From: Burkholderiaceae bacterium
GTDB lineage: Bacteria > Pseudomonadota > Gammaproteobacteria > Burkholderiales > Burkholderiaceae_C
Direction of reading: 5' to 3'
Length of the DNA: 64,000 nucleotides
NCBI GenBank assembly: GCA_024235955.1
Contig: JACKLJ010000001.1
Coordinates: forward strand, 1,225,501 to 1,289,500
Within the stretch, counting starts at the first letter, position 1; every line of letters begins with the position of its first letter. The position numbers were made by a program, and so were the translations under genes. Shown piece by piece: positions 1 to 8,481 of the stretch. Below the pieces are notes generated by a model. That model did not search any database. It had not been told where the DNA came from and saw nothing but the letters and a program-made list of their open reading frames with translations.

Positions 1-100
1 CCAGCGCGCCCAGGTCGACCGGGGGAATGTCCTTCAGGCTGCCGCCAAAGGTACCGATGGCGGTGCGCACACCGCTGCAAACCACGACTTCACGACTCAT
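1..100 (-). CDS. thiolase N-terminus (partial, cut by window edge)
   Basis: The complement reads from an ATG at 98-100 to the window edge, giving 33 residues that begin MSREVVVCSGVRTAIGTFGG. The VRTAIGTFGGSL pattern is the N-terminus of acetyl-CoA acetyltransferases and related thiolases, and matches the start of the complete thiolase at 48837 (ARTAVGKFGGSL). AAGGAG lies 7 bases before the ATG. The catalytic cysteine and histidine lie outside the window, so a biosynthetic role cannot be told from a degradative one. It is transcribed divergently from the PPK2 gene. Confidence 0.8.
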   Translation of the reverse strand, partial: MSREVVVCSGVRTAIGTFGGSLKDIPPVDLGAL

Positions 101-296
101 GAGGTGTCTCCTTGAGGATGGGGGTGAAACAGGCGGGGAATCCCGGACAGCCTCACAGTATGCCCCTGCCAGCCTGACGGCGGCTGACGGCGGGCTGTTG
201 CCGGCGCACCGTGGCGTCATGCGATGGTCACGAAAGCGTCACGAAACCGGGCTAAGTTATCCGATTGCCCAGCCAACCATTCTGCGAGCCCAGCCC

Positions 297-1202
297 GTGA
301 GCGAAGACGAAATCAAGCGCCGCCTGCACAGCGACCTGCTGGACGGCTACGACGAAGAGCTCGAGATGGAGCTGGAAGACCGCAACATCGACCAGCTGGC
401 CGGCCTGCCGACCGATGGCGACGTCTACCGCCAGGCGCGCCAGCGCTACTTCCGCGAGCTGTTCCGGCTGCAGGGCGAGCTGGTCAAGCTGCAGGACTGG
501 GTGGCCACCACCCGGCGCAAGGTGGTGATCGTTTTCGAGGGGCGCGACGCCGCCGGCAAGGGCGGCGTCATCAAGCGCATCACCCAGCGCCTGAACCCGC
601 GCGTGTGCCGCGTGGTGGCGCTGCCGGCGCCCAACGACCGCGAGAAGACCCAGTGGTACTTCCAGCGCTACGTGCCGCACCTGCCGGCCGGCGGCGAGAT
701 CGTGCTGTTCGACCGCAGCTGGTACAACCGCGCCGGCGTGGAGCGCGTGATGGGTTTCTGCAGCGACGGCGAACTGGAGGAGTTCTTCCGCACCGTGCCC
801 GAGTTCGAGAAGATGCTGGTGCGCTCCGGCATCCAGCTCATCAAGTACTGGTTCTCGATCTCCGACGAGGAGCAGGAGATCCGCTTCCTGGGCCGCATCC
901 ACGACCCGCTCAAGCAGTGGAAGCTCAGTCCCATGGACCTGGAAAGCCGCCGCCGCTGGGAAGACTACACGCGCGCCAAGGAAGACATGCTGGAGCGCAC
1001 CCACATCCGCGAGGCGCCCTGGTGGGTGGTGCCGGCCGACGACAAGAAGACCGCGCGCCTGAACTGCATCTCGCACCTGCTGGCGCAGATTCCGTACAAC
1101 GAGACCGAGCGGCCCGACGTGGTGCTGCCCCCGCGCGAGCGGCACGAGGACTACGAGCGCCATCCCGTGCCCGCCAGCATGATCGTGCCGCAGGTGTTCT
1201 AG
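297..1202 (+). CDS. ppk2: polyphosphate kinase 2 (PPK2)
   Basis: A cytoplasmic polyphosphate:nucleoside-phosphate kinase, which transfers phosphate between polyP and ADP/GDP. The 301-residue product has the Walker A-like GRDAAGKGG at residues 82-90 and the Walker B-like FDRSWYNRAG at 138-147, followed by the lid region and the conserved ESRRRWEDYTRAKEDM stretch; all are PPK2 hallmarks. The start chosen is GTG at 297 because homology begins near there and the length fits one-domain PPK2 enzymes (about 300 residues). An in-frame ATG at 219 would add 26 residues that do not look like the family. It appears monocistronic; a family A repeat follows its stop. Nucleotide preference (ADP or GDP) cannot be read from the sequence. 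Confidence 0.9.
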   Translation: MSEDEIKRRLHSDLLDGYDEELEMELEDRNIDQLAGLPTDGDVYRQARQRYFRELFRLQGELVKLQDWVATTRRKVVIVFEGRDAAGKGGVIKRITQRLNPRVCRVVALPAPNDREKTQWYFQRYVPHLPAGGEIVLFDRSWYNRAGVERVMGFCSDGELEEFFRTVPEFEKMLVRSGIQLIKYWFSISDEEQEIRFLGRIHDPLKQWKLSPMDLESRRRWEDYTRAKEDMLERTHIREAPWWVVPADDKKTARLNCISHLLAQIPYNETERPDVVLPPRERHEDYERHPVPASMIVPQVF

Positions 1203-1221
1203 CGCGCGGCGGCGCGGGCCA

Positions 1222-1290
1222 TTTTTTGAGCCAAATCGGTCTGTAGACCTTGCGTGGCAGGCGCAGGCAGCTCTTCAAACCATAGCAAAA
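1222..1290 (+). repeat. family A dispersed element, copy 1
   Basis: Family A consensus, in parts: GGCCTCCAGCCC, then TTGYGTGGCGGGCGCAGG, then CAGCTAT-(4-6 nt)-ATAGC. This copy lies just after the ppk2 stop and ends CAGCTCTTCAAACCATAGC. It is well conserved in the core, with a diverged 5' arm. Confidence 0.75.
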
Positions 1291-1391
1291 AGTTGCCGGC
1301 CTGACGGATTGGTGCGCCCGCATCAAGCCCGAGTCGGGCAGGGCCGGCCGAGGGTTTTGCCAACCGCCCGGCCGAATCCGGCAAGCTTGCC

Positions 1392-2156
1392 TCAGGCGTC
1401 CCGCACATCCGCCACCGGCTCGGCGCCGAAGTCCGGGCGCGCCAGCCAGGCCAGCACGCGCTGCGCCGCTCCGGCCGGCGAGCTGAGCTGGCCGCCACTT
1501 TTCAGCCGCTCGAAGTTGCCGCGGTCCGGGAAGGCGGCCGCGTCGGCGCCGCGCAGTTGCACCTGCATGTCGGTGTCGATCACGCCCGGCGCCAGCGAGC
1601 ACACCCTGGCGCCGCCCGGCTGGCCGGCCTCGTCCAGCGCCACGCAGCGGGTGAAGTGGTCCATGCCCGCCTTGGCGGCGCAGTAGCCGGCCTGCGAGGC
1701 CATGGCGCGCCGGCCCAGGCCGGACGAAATGTTGAGCACCTTGCGCGGGCCGGTCCAGCCGCGCGTGGCGCCCAGGAAGGCGGCGGTGAGCTGCATCGGC
1801 GCTTCCAGGCCCACGCGCAGCGCGTTGGCCAGGTCGGCCGCGTCGGCGTCGCGCAGCGGGCCGATGGCGGCGATCACGCCGGCGTTGTTGATCAGCGTGG
1901 CGCTGGCGAAGGCGTCCGGCGCGTGCAGGCGCAGCCAGGCCGCCAGGCGCGCGGCGGCCGCGGCGCCGTCGGCCAGATCCATGGGCCATTGGGTCAGCAC
2001 GCAGCCGGCCACGTGGGCCCCGGCCTGCAGCGCGTCGCTGGTGCGGCGCGAGATCGTGATCAGGGTGTGGCCGGCGTCCACCAATTGCTCGGCCATGGCC
2101 AGGCCCATGCCGCGCGAGGAGCCGGTGAGGATGAAGAGGTGCTGGGGATTGTTCAT
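1392..2156 (-). CDS. SDR family NAD(P)-dependent oxidoreductase
   Basis: Classical short-chain dehydrogenase, 254 residues from the ATG at 2156. It shows the nucleotide-binding TGSSRGMG at residues 11-18, NNAG at 90-93, catalytic Ser145 and the YxxxK pair Tyr158/Lys162. Overall resemblance is to the benzil/sepiapterin reductase-like group, but the substrate is not predictable. An ATG three codons upstream (2165) is an alternative start. No operon partner: both flanks are intergenic and carry family A repeats. Confidence 0.85.
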   Translation of the reverse strand: MNNPQHLFILTGSSRGMGLAMAEQLVDAGHTLITISRRTSDALQAGAHVAGCVLTQWPMDLADGAAAAARLAAWLRLHAPDAFASATLINNAGVIAAIGPLRDADAADLANALRVGLEAPMQLTAAFLGATRGWTGPRKVLNISSGLGRRAMASQAGYCAAKAGMDHFTRCVALDEAGQPGGARVCSLAPGVIDTDMQVQLRGADAAAFPDRGNFERLKSGGQLSSPAGAAQRVLAWLARPDFGAEPVADVRDA

Positions 2157-2237
2157 GGGCCACATGGTAGGCGAGTGCGCCCAGGGCCGCGGGAGCTGAT
2201 GGGCGCGGTCGTTCCAGCGGCACCTGCCGGCGTCAGA

Positions 2238-2298
2238 TCGCTATCGATGAAATAGCTGCCTGCGCCTGCCTGTCAAGGGCTGGAGGTCGAAATGGCCT
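2238..2298 (-). repeat. family A dispersed element, copy 2
   Basis: Reverse-orientation copy between the SDR gene and the dioxygenase gene. The hairpin end reads GCTAT-CGATGA-AATAGC and is followed by the complement of the core and 5' arm. Confidence 0.85.
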
Positions 2299-2337
2299 GA
2301 AACCTGGGGGTTGGACGAGACGGCTGAATGCACCGGC

Positions 2338-2988
2338 TCAGGCCTGCACCACCAGCGCGTAGTGCGCGCGCAGGCCGTCGGCGGACGGCCGCCAGGGCTG
2401 GGTGAGGGCGGCGCGGCCTGCGTCGTCGAGCCCGCGCCAGAGAAAGTCGCGCGCGTTGCCCGGATCGCCCGCCACGTAGAGCTGGGTGGTGAGCAGCTCG
2501 TGCCGGCCGAGCCGGACCTTCACGTGGACGTGCGGCGTGCGGCCGCTGTAGGGCGCAGGGCGGATGGTGCGGAAGGCCCAGCGCCCGTCGGCGCCCACGC
2601 TGACGCGGCCGAAGCCCTGGAAGGCCGGGTCGGCCCGCCCGCCGTCGCCCGGGTGGTGGTAGTGGCCCTGCTGGTCGCATTGCCAGATCTCGACCTGCGC
2701 TCCGGCCACCGGGCGGTCTTCGGGATCCGTCAGCTGGCCGGATACCCAGGCCGGCGTGCCTTGCGCGTAGCTGAGCGGGCCGTTGTGCAGCAGGTCGTGG
2801 TCGCGGTCGGTGGGCAGGGCGACGGGGTAGAACGGGCCTTCGGTCTGCGCCGGGGTGAGGCGCCGCGCGGGTGTCGGCTGGGCCCGCGCGCTGCGCCAGA
2901 CCCAGGGCGCGGCCACCAGCGCGGCGGCGATCTGGCGGCGGCTTGGCCCGCGGCTCGGGTGCGGTCGGGTTGGGGCAGGTAGGCGCAT
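2338..2988 (-). CDS. exported intradiol ring-cleavage dioxygenase-like protein
   Basis: The 216-residue product resembles the catalytic fold of protocatechuate 3,4-/catechol 1,2-dioxygenases, which cleave catechols with non-haem Fe(III). The expected ligand set is present: Tyr110, Tyr147, His153 and His155 (motif PYSGRTPHVHVKV), together with TEGPFYP near residue 50. Residues 16-36 (SRRQIAAALVAAPW...ARA) look like a twin-arginine signal peptide, so the enzyme is probably folded with its iron before export. Such secreted, stand-alone members are common in Gram-negative bacteria and their substrates are mostly unknown. No other aromatic-degradation genes are adjacent. Confidence 0.82.
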   Translation of the reverse strand: MRLPAPTRPHPSRGPSRRQIAAALVAAPWVWRSARAQPTPARRLTPAQTEGPFYPVALPTDRDHDLLHNGPLSYAQGTPAWVSGQLTDPEDRPVAGAQVEIWQCDQQGHYHHPGDGGRADPAFQGFGRVSVGADGRWAFRTIRPAPYSGRTPHVHVKVRLGRHELLTTQLYVAGDPGNARDFLWRGLDDAGRAALTQPWRPSADGLRAHYALVVQA

Positions 2989-3070
2989 GGCGGCTCCCGG
3001 GTGGTGACGGTGCCTGGTGGGACGCCCGGCGCGCCGGGCAAGTTCCCGCCGTCCGGGCCGGAGGTCCAGA

Positions 3071-3129
3071 ATGCTATCGAGGCGATAGCTGTCTGCGCCC
3101 GCTGTGAAAGGGCTGGAAGCCCAAAAGGC
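3071..3129 (-). repeat. family A dispersed element, copy 3
   Basis: Reverse-orientation copy between the dioxygenase start and the RluA-type gene stop. It has the best hairpin end in the window, GCTATCG-AGG-CGATAGC (7 bp arms), followed by TGTCTGCGCCCGCTGTG and the complement of the 5' arm. Confidence 0.9.
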
Positions 3130-3849
3130 TCAGAATTCCGGGGCGCGGACGAAATGCAGCGCTTGCCCGGTGGCAGGGTGTTCCAGCCGCAGCTCGCACG
3201 CGTGCAGCATCAGCCGCGCAGCGGGCGGGCCGCCGTAGAGCGCGTCGCCGACGATGGGATGGCCGAGGGCCAGCAGGTGCACGCGCAGCTGGTGCGAGCG
3301 GCCGGTGAGCGGCTCCAGCGCCAGCCGGGTGGTGCCCGGCGCCGCGCCCGGCCCCAGGACGCGCCAGCGGGTGCGGCTGGGCTTGCCGACGGCGAGGTCC
3401 ACCTTGCTGCGCGGGCGGTTGGGCCAGTCGACGATCAGGGGCAGGTCGATCTCGCCCCAGCCGTCGTCGCTGGCGAGCGCATCTGGCGTGCCGGCCACCA
3501 GCGCCTCGTAGCGCTTGGCCACGCGCCGGTTGGCGAAGGCGTCGCCCAGCGCGCGCTGCATGGCCGGGCTGCGTGCCATCAGCAGCAGGCCGCTGGTGGC
3601 CTGGTCGAGCCGGTGCACCACCAGCGCGTCGGGCCAGCGGCTGCGTGCGCGGGCGGCCAGGCAGTCGGCCTTGTCGGCGCCGCGCCCGGGCACCGACAGC
3701 AGGCCGGCCGGCTTGTCCAGCACCAGCAGGTGGGTGTCTTCGTGCACCAGCCATGCATCATCAAAAATGCCTGCGGCCGGCCACTGGCGGGCGCAGGCAG
3801 CTATGGAATCAGAAGCGACGGTGGCGCCGGCCGCGCCGGGCCTGCTCAC
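3130..3849 (-). CDS. RluA-family RNA pseudouridine synthase
   Basis: Isomerises uridine to pseudouridine in rRNA or tRNA. Motifs: LLVLDKPAGLLSVPG (residues 41-55), the catalytic HRLDQATSGLLL with Asp82, and GRSHQLRVHL near the C-terminus. No S4 domain is seen. The start chosen is GTG at 3849, whose GTGA overlaps the stop of the upstream HugZ-like gene and suggests translational coupling; this gives 239 residues. Residues about 12-28 are then encoded by a family A repeat, which is odd. A shorter protein from the GTG at 3747-3745 (VHEDTHLLVLD) would avoid the repeat. The target site cannot be predicted. Confidence 0.82.
   Translation of the reverse strand: MSRPGAAGATVASDSIAACARQWPAAGIFDDAWLVHEDTHLLVLDKPAGLLSVPGRGADKADCLAARARSRWPDALVVHRLDQATSGLLLMARSPAMQRALGDAFANRRVAKRYEALVAGTPDALASDDGWGEIDLPLIVDWPNRPRSKVDLAVGKPSRTRWRVLGPGAAPGTTRLALEPLTGRSHQLRVHLLALGHPIVGDALYGGPPAARLMLHACELRLEHPATGQALHFVRAPEF
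3762..3815 (+). repeat. family A element, copy 4 (inside RluA-type gene)
   Basis: Lies on the strand opposite the pseudouridine synthase gene and within its predicted N-terminal coding region. Core CACTGGCGGGCGCAGGCAGC, then TATGGAATC. Read in the gene's frame it encodes DSIAACARQWPAAG. Confidence 0.75.
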
Positions 3850-4337
3850 GCCGCCGGGCGCGCCAGCACGCGCGCGAGCTCGTCGGCCGAGACCGAGCGC
3901 GCGGCGCCGAAGCCCGCCACCTGGCGCGCGCCGGTGAGGGCGATGGTGACGAAGCGGAAATCCGGCAGCTCGGTCATCGGTTCGACATCGGGGAAGCGCG
4001 CCAGGTAGGCCGCGCGGGCGCTGCGCCAGGCGTCGGAGCCGGGCTCGGGCGTGCCGGCCGTGCCTTCCAGCGTGACGCGCGCCAGGTCGTGCACCGGCGC
4101 ACCGGGCTCCTGGGGCGCCGTGACCAGCAGCGACACCGCCGGCTGCGCCGCCATGTTGCCGGTGTGCGCGGCCAGGCCGCTCACGTGCAGCACCAGGCAG
4201 CCGCCCGCGGCATCCACCGCGAACGGCACCATCGAGACGAAGGGCGTGCCCGCCTGCGCGTCCAGCGTGCCGAGCGCGGCGGCGCGTTGCCCGGCCAGCA
4301 GGGCGGCGAGCGCTTGTTCGAGGCGGGGGACGTGCAT
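3846..4337 (-). CDS. HugZ/pyridoxamine 5'-phosphate oxidase-like FMN-binding protein
   Basis: The 163-residue product has the split-barrel flavin-binding pattern of the PNPOx-like superfamily: ALGTLDAQAGTPFVSMVPFAV at residues 21-41, then HVSGLAAHTGNMAAQPAVSLLV and a C-terminal FRFVTIALTGARQVAGFG. HugZ-like members include haem-degrading and haem-binding proteins; the activity here is not known. The ATG at 4337 is preferred because the conserved region follows at once. The stop overlaps the GTG start of the downstream RluA-type gene by 4 bases, so the two form a coupled pair. Confidence 0.8.
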   Translation of the reverse strand: MHVPRLEQALAALLAGQRAAALGTLDAQAGTPFVSMVPFAVDAAGGCLVLHVSGLAAHTGNMAAQPAVSLLVTAPQEPGAPVHDLARVTLEGTAGTPEPGSDAWRSARAAYLARFPDVEPMTELPDFRFVTIALTGARQVAGFGAARSVSADELARVLARPAA

Positions 4338-4388
4338 GGCAGGCAACCGAGCTGGCAGCACGACGAGTGCCGCGCATATCCCGAATTC

Positions 4389-4445
4389 TAAGCCTTTTGG
4401 GTCTGCAGCCCTTGCGTGGCGGGCGGCACCAGCTACCGAAAACGG
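4389..4445 (+). repeat. family A dispersed element, copy 5
   Basis: Intergenic copy between the kinase/receiver-like gene and the HugZ-like gene: AGCCTTTTGGGTCTGCAGCC, then CTTGCGTGGCGGGCGGCACC, then AGCTACCG. One core base is inserted relative to other copies. Confidence 0.8.
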
Positions 4446-4449
4446 AGCG

Positions 4450-5613
4450 TCACATGACCTTGCAGAGCTCGAACACCAGGGCCGGGCCGAGCGACTGGGC
4501 GATGGCCGCCTCCGCCACGTGGCCGGTGGACAGCGTGCCCACGGTGGAGACCAGGAAGTCGGTCGGCTGCGCGCCGCGCCGGATCTCGATGAACGCTGCC
4601 GAGGCGCCGCCTTGCTCCAGCATCGCTTCGCGCAGCTGGTGGATCTCGCCGCGCGAGAGCGAGTCGTCGAACACCACGGCATCGGTCGGCTGGGTGCTGA
4701 CGGCGTCGTAGGCGTCGTCCAGCGTGTTGGCGGTTTCCAGCACCAGGCCGTAGCCGGCCAGCGCCTGCATGCACCGGGCGCGCAGGCCCGGTTCCTCGGA
4801 GACGATCAGCACGCGGCAGCCCTGGATGATGGCCGACACGCTGGACGGGCCGTCGCGCGAGTCCATCGCGGTGGCGAGCTGCTCGTCGGTCACCGGCGGC
4901 AGGGTGATGGTGATGCGCACCCGGTTGTCCAGCATGTCGAGCTTGGAGACCACGCCCAGCGAGCGCGCCAGCTGGTGCAACAGGTGCCAGCGGGTGCAGT
5001 GCCAGGTGGATTCCGGCACCTCGGCCGGCTTGCACCAGGCGGTCATGCGCAGGCGCGGGCGGTCCAGGCTCTGGGACGTGTCCACGGTGAGGCTGAGGTT
5101 GCGGCTGATGCCGCCGGCCCATTGCAGCAGCTCGTCGATCAGCGAGTAGAGCAGGGTGGCGTCGGTGTGGACCTGGGTCTGCTGCAGCGCGTCGCGCACG
5201 GCGATGCCGTGGCGCGTCAGCCAGTCGCTGCGCGCGGTGAGCGCGGCACGGGCCACGTCGGCCAGGTTGAGCACCGTGGCGTCGAGCACGGGCGGGTCTT
5301 CGTGCAGGCGCAGCAGGCGCTGCGTGGCCATGCCGGCTTCACGTGCCCGCTCGACCGATTCCAGCACCGGGCGCAGGCCGCGCACCAGACTGGGCTCCAG
5401 CCGGTTGAGCTTGTCGAGCTCGCGCGTGGCGGTGTCGAGCGCGCTGGCCACTTCGGTGCCCAGGTGGCGCGCCAGCTCCTGCCAGGAAAGGGTGGTGGCG
5501 CCGTCGATCTGCGTGCGCGGCTGCTGCACGGCGGGCGCCGGCTGGCTGGGCCTGCTGGCCGGCATGCCGCCGCCCCGCGCGGCGCTCTTGGATGAGAACC
5601 AGTTGAAAACCAT
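4450..5613 (-). CDS. degenerate hybrid histidine kinase/receiver-like protein
   Basis: The 387-residue cytoplasmic protein has an N-terminal helical part (about 40-130) resembling a dimerisation domain, with one histidine in ELARHLGTEV. A region at about 150-255 looks like a GHKL ATPase fold (LIDELLQWA..., DNRVRITITLPPV) but lacks the Asn box and the glycine-rich ATP lid. The C-terminal part (about 270-385) is receiver-like (CRVLIVSEEPGLRARCMQAL, then DAVVFDDSL). This suggests a non-catalytic two-component relative used as a scaffold or sensor. No transmembrane segment is seen and no partner regulator is adjacent. An unrelated protein with a chance resemblance is less likely. Confidence 0.6.
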   Translation of the reverse strand: MVFNWFSSKSAARGGGMPASRPSQPAPAVQQPRTQIDGATTLSWQELARHLGTEVASALDTATRELDKLNRLEPSLVRGLRPVLESVERAREAGMATQRLLRLHEDPPVLDATVLNLADVARAALTARSDWLTRHGIAVRDALQQTQVHTDATLLYSLIDELLQWAGGISRNLSLTVDTSQSLDRPRLRMTAWCKPAEVPESTWHCTRWHLLHQLARSLGVVSKLDMLDNRVRITITLPPVTDEQLATAMDSRDGPSSVSAIIQGCRVLIVSEEPGLRARCMQALAGYGLVLETANTLDDAYDAVSTQPTDAVVFDDSLSRGEIHQLREAMLEQGGASAAFIEIRRGAQPTDFLVSTVGTLSTGHVAEAAIAQSLGPALVFELCKVM

Positions 5614-5751
5614 GGCGACTGCTCCCTGAGGCAGGCACCCGATCGCGCGGCGCTCCCTGACCCTTCAGCACGCGGCGCCGCACGCTTCGGCCGCTGCCCT
5701 TTACTTGTTTCGAATTGCAAGTATAGGCCGGTACAGGTTGCAGCGCATGCC

Positions 5752-7089
5752 CTATTGTGTGTAATCCATCCGGATTTGCTGGCGCGCGCTGTGCACCTGA
5801 AGCAGCGACGCTTCCGGCGCCCGGTTGCCCCAGGCGCCACGGATGTAGCTCAGCACCGCGGCGATTTCGGCGTTGCTGAGGGTCATGACGAAGGGCGGCA
5901 TGCCGAAGGGGCGCGGGTTGCCCGCAGTGGCCGGGGCGAAGCCGCCGTAGAGCACGGCCTGCATCAGGTTCTCCAGCCGCGGCAGCGTGACGGCGCGGTT
6001 GCCGGCCAGCGCCGGGTAGGCGCTGGGCACGCCCCGGCCGTCGGCGCCGTGGCAGTCGGCGCAGTGCTGCTCGTACAGCTTGGCGCCCTGGCGCGACAGG
6101 CTGCCGATCTGCTCCAGCGCTGGCTGGGGCGGCCCGGCGGCGCGCTCGGCCGCCTGGGCGCCGCCCCGGGCCGTTGCGGTGGCCGGCAGCGTGGCCAGGT
6201 AGTCGCTCATCGCCTTCAGGTCGGCCGCCTTGAGATGCTGGGCGCTGGTGAACACCACCTCGGCCATCGGGCCGGTGACCACGGCGTTGTCGGTCAGGCC
6301 GGTGGCCAGCAGGCGCGCGGTGGCGGCGCGGGTGTCGGCGGTGGTGGCGGCCTCGCGCGGGTCGATGAGCGAAGGCGCGTACCAGCCCTGGGCGGGGATC
6401 ATGCCGCCGGAAAAATCCATCCAGTCGGCGCCGCCCAGGCTGTCGCGCGGGGCATGGCAGGCGCTGCAGTGGCCCGGACCCTGCACCAGGTAGGCGCCGC
6501 GGTTCCAGTCGGCGCTCTGGCGCGGATCAGGAGCGAAGCTGCCGGGGCGGAAGTAGAGCGCGCGCCACACGGCCAGCGCCCCTTGCGTGCTGTAGGGCCA
6601 GCGCAGCTCGTGCGGGGGCGAATCGGCGTGCACCGCGGGCAGGCCGCGCAGGTAGGCGTAGAGCGCGTCCGAGTCGTCGCGCGTGATGCGGGTGAAGTGG
6701 GTGTAGGGAAAGGCGGGGTAGAGCAGGTGGCCGTCGAGCGAGCGCCCGAAATGCAGCGCGCGCCAGAACGCGGCGGCACTCCAGCGGCCGAGGCCGGTGT
6801 CCGGGTCGGGCGTGATGTTGCCCGAGTAGATGGTGCCGAACGGCGTGTTGAACGGCCGCCCGCCGGTCCAGGCCTTGCCGCCCTGAGCCGTGTGGCAGGC
6901 CATGCAGTTGCCGGCCTGCGCCAGGTAGGCGCCGCGCTCGCGCAGTGCCGCGGTGTCGTGGGCGCCGGGTTCGGGCCGCGGCTCGTCGATGGCCACGCCG
7001 TCCAGGTAGTTGAGCTGCCAGGCCCAGGCGGCCGCCAGCACCATCAGCGCGGCCAGCGGCATCAGCACCGCGCGCAGCAGCCACTTCAT
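5752..7089 (-). CDS. triheme c-type cytochrome (alcohol-dehydrogenase cytochrome-subunit type)
   Basis: Membrane-anchored periplasmic electron carrier of 445 residues. One hydrophobic segment (residues 4-26) acts as signal or anchor. Three CxxCH haem c sites follow: CMACH at 62-66, CSACH at 208-212 and CADCH at 343-347. This layout is that of the cytochrome subunits of membrane alcohol, aldehyde and gluconate dehydrogenases, but no dehydrogenase gene is adjacent. The ATG at 7089 overlaps the TGA of the upstream diheme cytochrome (ATGA), so the two are translationally coupled and may form one electron-transfer unit. Confidence 0.88.
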   Translation of the reverse strand: MKWLLRAVLMPLAALMVLAAAWAWQLNYLDGVAIDEPRPEPGAHDTAALRERGAYLAQAGNCMACHTAQGGKAWTGGRPFNTPFGTIYSGNITPDPDTGLGRWSAAAFWRALHFGRSLDGHLLYPAFPYTHFTRITRDDSDALYAYLRGLPAVHADSPPHELRWPYSTQGALAVWRALYFRPGSFAPDPRQSADWNRGAYLVQGPGHCSACHAPRDSLGGADWMDFSGGMIPAQGWYAPSLIDPREAATTADTRAATARLLATGLTDNAVVTGPMAEVVFTSAQHLKAADLKAMSDYLATLPATATARGGAQAAERAAGPPQPALEQIGSLSRQGAKLYEQHCADCHGADGRGVPSAYPALAGNRAVTLPRLENLMQAVLYGGFAPATAGNPRPFGMPPFVMTLSNAEIAAVLSYIRGAWGNRAPEASLLQVHSARQQIRMDYTQ

Positions 7090-7850
7090 GGCGTGGCTCC
7101 GGGCAGCGGGGCGCTGCCGCAGCGCAGTTCCGGCGGTGGCGGGGCCGAGGCCGGCGGCACGGCAGCCGGCGCGGTGTCGACCGGCACCGGCTGGGCTGCC
7201 AGCCAGGTGACGACCGCGAGCGCGTCGGCGTCCGACAGGCGCCGCACGACGCTGGTCATGCAGTCGGGCGTGAGCGCCTTGCGCTGGCCGGTCTTCCAGC
7301 CGCCCAGCTGGGCCATCAGGTAATCGGCCGGCAGGCCCAGCAGCGCCGGCACGTTGGGCTGGGTACCCATCAGGCGATCGCCGTGGCACTGGATGCAGGC
7401 CGGCAGCTTGACTACCTCGTCACCCTGGCGGGCCAGCTTCTCGCCGCGCAGCAGCGCCTCCGGCGCCGGTGCCACGGGCGCGACGGCCGGCGGCGGGTAG
7501 GGCACCTGCATGGCGGCGAAATAGCGGGCCAGCTCGGCCAGGTAGGCGTCGGACATGAGCGAGACCATGTGGGTCATCAGCCCGTAGTGGCGCCGGCCGT
7601 CGCGGAAGTTGAGCAGCTGGTTGTAGAGGTAGCCGGCGGGCTTGCCGGCCAGTCGCGGGTAGTAGCCGTCGGGGCCGGCGCGGCCCTGCTCGCCGTGGCA
7701 GGCGGTGCAGGCCAGTGTGCGCTGGGCCATGTCGTCGCGGAACGGCGGCGCCGCCTGGGCCAGGGCGGCCGCGCCCAGCAGCGCGCCAATGGCGATCAGG
7801 CGCCGCAGGGACAGACGCCCGGGCAAGCGGCGGAGCGGGTGGCCTGGCAT
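7086..7850 (-). CDS. diheme c-type cytochrome (cytochrome c4-like)
   Basis: The 254-residue protein has a signal peptide (RRLIAIGALLGAAALAQA, residues 16-33) and two CxxCH sites, CTACH at 48-52 and CIQCH at 152-156, each followed by a c-type domain with the Met-ligand region expected of cytochrome c4/c553 pairs. The C-terminal tail is Pro/Ala-rich. The ATG at 7850 places the signal peptide correctly; an open stretch further upstream overlaps the OmpA-like gene and is not coding. The stop overlaps the start of the triheme cytochrome. Confidence 0.85.
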   Translation of the reverse strand: MPGHPLRRLPGRLSLRRLIAIGALLGAAALAQAAPPFRDDMAQRTLACTACHGEQGRAGPDGYYPRLAGKPAGYLYNQLLNFRDGRRHYGLMTHMVSLMSDAYLAELARYFAAMQVPYPPPAVAPVAPAPEALLRGEKLARQGDEVVKLPACIQCHGDRLMGTQPNVPALLGLPADYLMAQLGGWKTGQRKALTPDCMTSVVRRLSDADALAVVTWLAAQPVPVDTAPAAVPPASAPPPPELRCGSAPLPGATP

Positions 7851-7878
7851 GGCGGGCGGCGCGGACGGGCTGCTGCGC

Positions 7879-8481
7879 TCAGCGCACCTCGATCTCGACG
7901 CGGCGGTTCTTGGGCTCGTCCACCTCGTCGGCCGTGGGCACCACCGGCTCACGCTCGCCGCGGCCGGCGGCGACCACGCGGTCGGCGTCGAAGCCGCGGT
8001 CGATCACCAGTTGCCGCACGGCCTGTGCGCGCTTGAGCGACAGGGCGTCGTTGGCCGGGCCGGCGCCCATGGTGTCGGTGTGGCCGGTGACGAAGATCTC
8101 ACCGCCCGGCCGGGCCGTGGCCTGCGTCAGGATGCCCTGCAGCTCGGCGCTCGACTCGGGCGTGAGCTCCGAGGTGCCGGTGGTGAAGTACAGCGTGAAG
8201 TGCAGCGCTGCCGCCGGCGTGGCCTTGAGCACGTTGCCGTAGCGCTTCTCCACGTTCTGGGCGTCGGTGGTGTCGGTGGCGACCTGGCCGCGCTGACTCA
8301 CTTCGGCCTGTGCGTAGGGGCTGGCGAGCACTGTCTTGCCTTCCTGGGCGCTGACTTCCACGGCCGTCGACCGACCCGGCTGGGGCAGCAGCACCACGCG
8401 GGTCGCGGGGGCGCAGCCGGCCAGCAGCGCGGCGGCGAGGGCGATGGCGATGGCGAGACGCAGCTTCACGGGCGACCTCAT
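7879..8481 (-). CDS. OmpA-family lipoprotein
   Basis: The 200-residue protein begins with a lipoprotein signal; the lipobox LLAGC places the lipidated cysteine at residue 23. The C-terminal half is an OmpA-like peptidoglycan-binding domain (FVTGHTDTMGAGPANDALSLKRAQAV... and NRRVEIEV). It is expected to tether the outer membrane to peptidoglycan. The start ATGA overlaps the stop of the upstream FecR gene, so the pair is co-translated. Confidence 0.88.
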   Translation of the reverse strand: MRSPVKLRLAIAIALAAALLAGCAPATRVVLLPQPGRSTAVEVSAQEGKTVLASPYAQAEVSQRGQVATDTTDAQNVEKRYGNVLKATPAAALHFTLYFTTGTSELTPESSAELQGILTQATARPGGEIFVTGHTDTMGAGPANDALSLKRAQAVRQLVIDRGFDADRVVAAGRGEREPVVPTADEVDEPKNRRVEIEVR

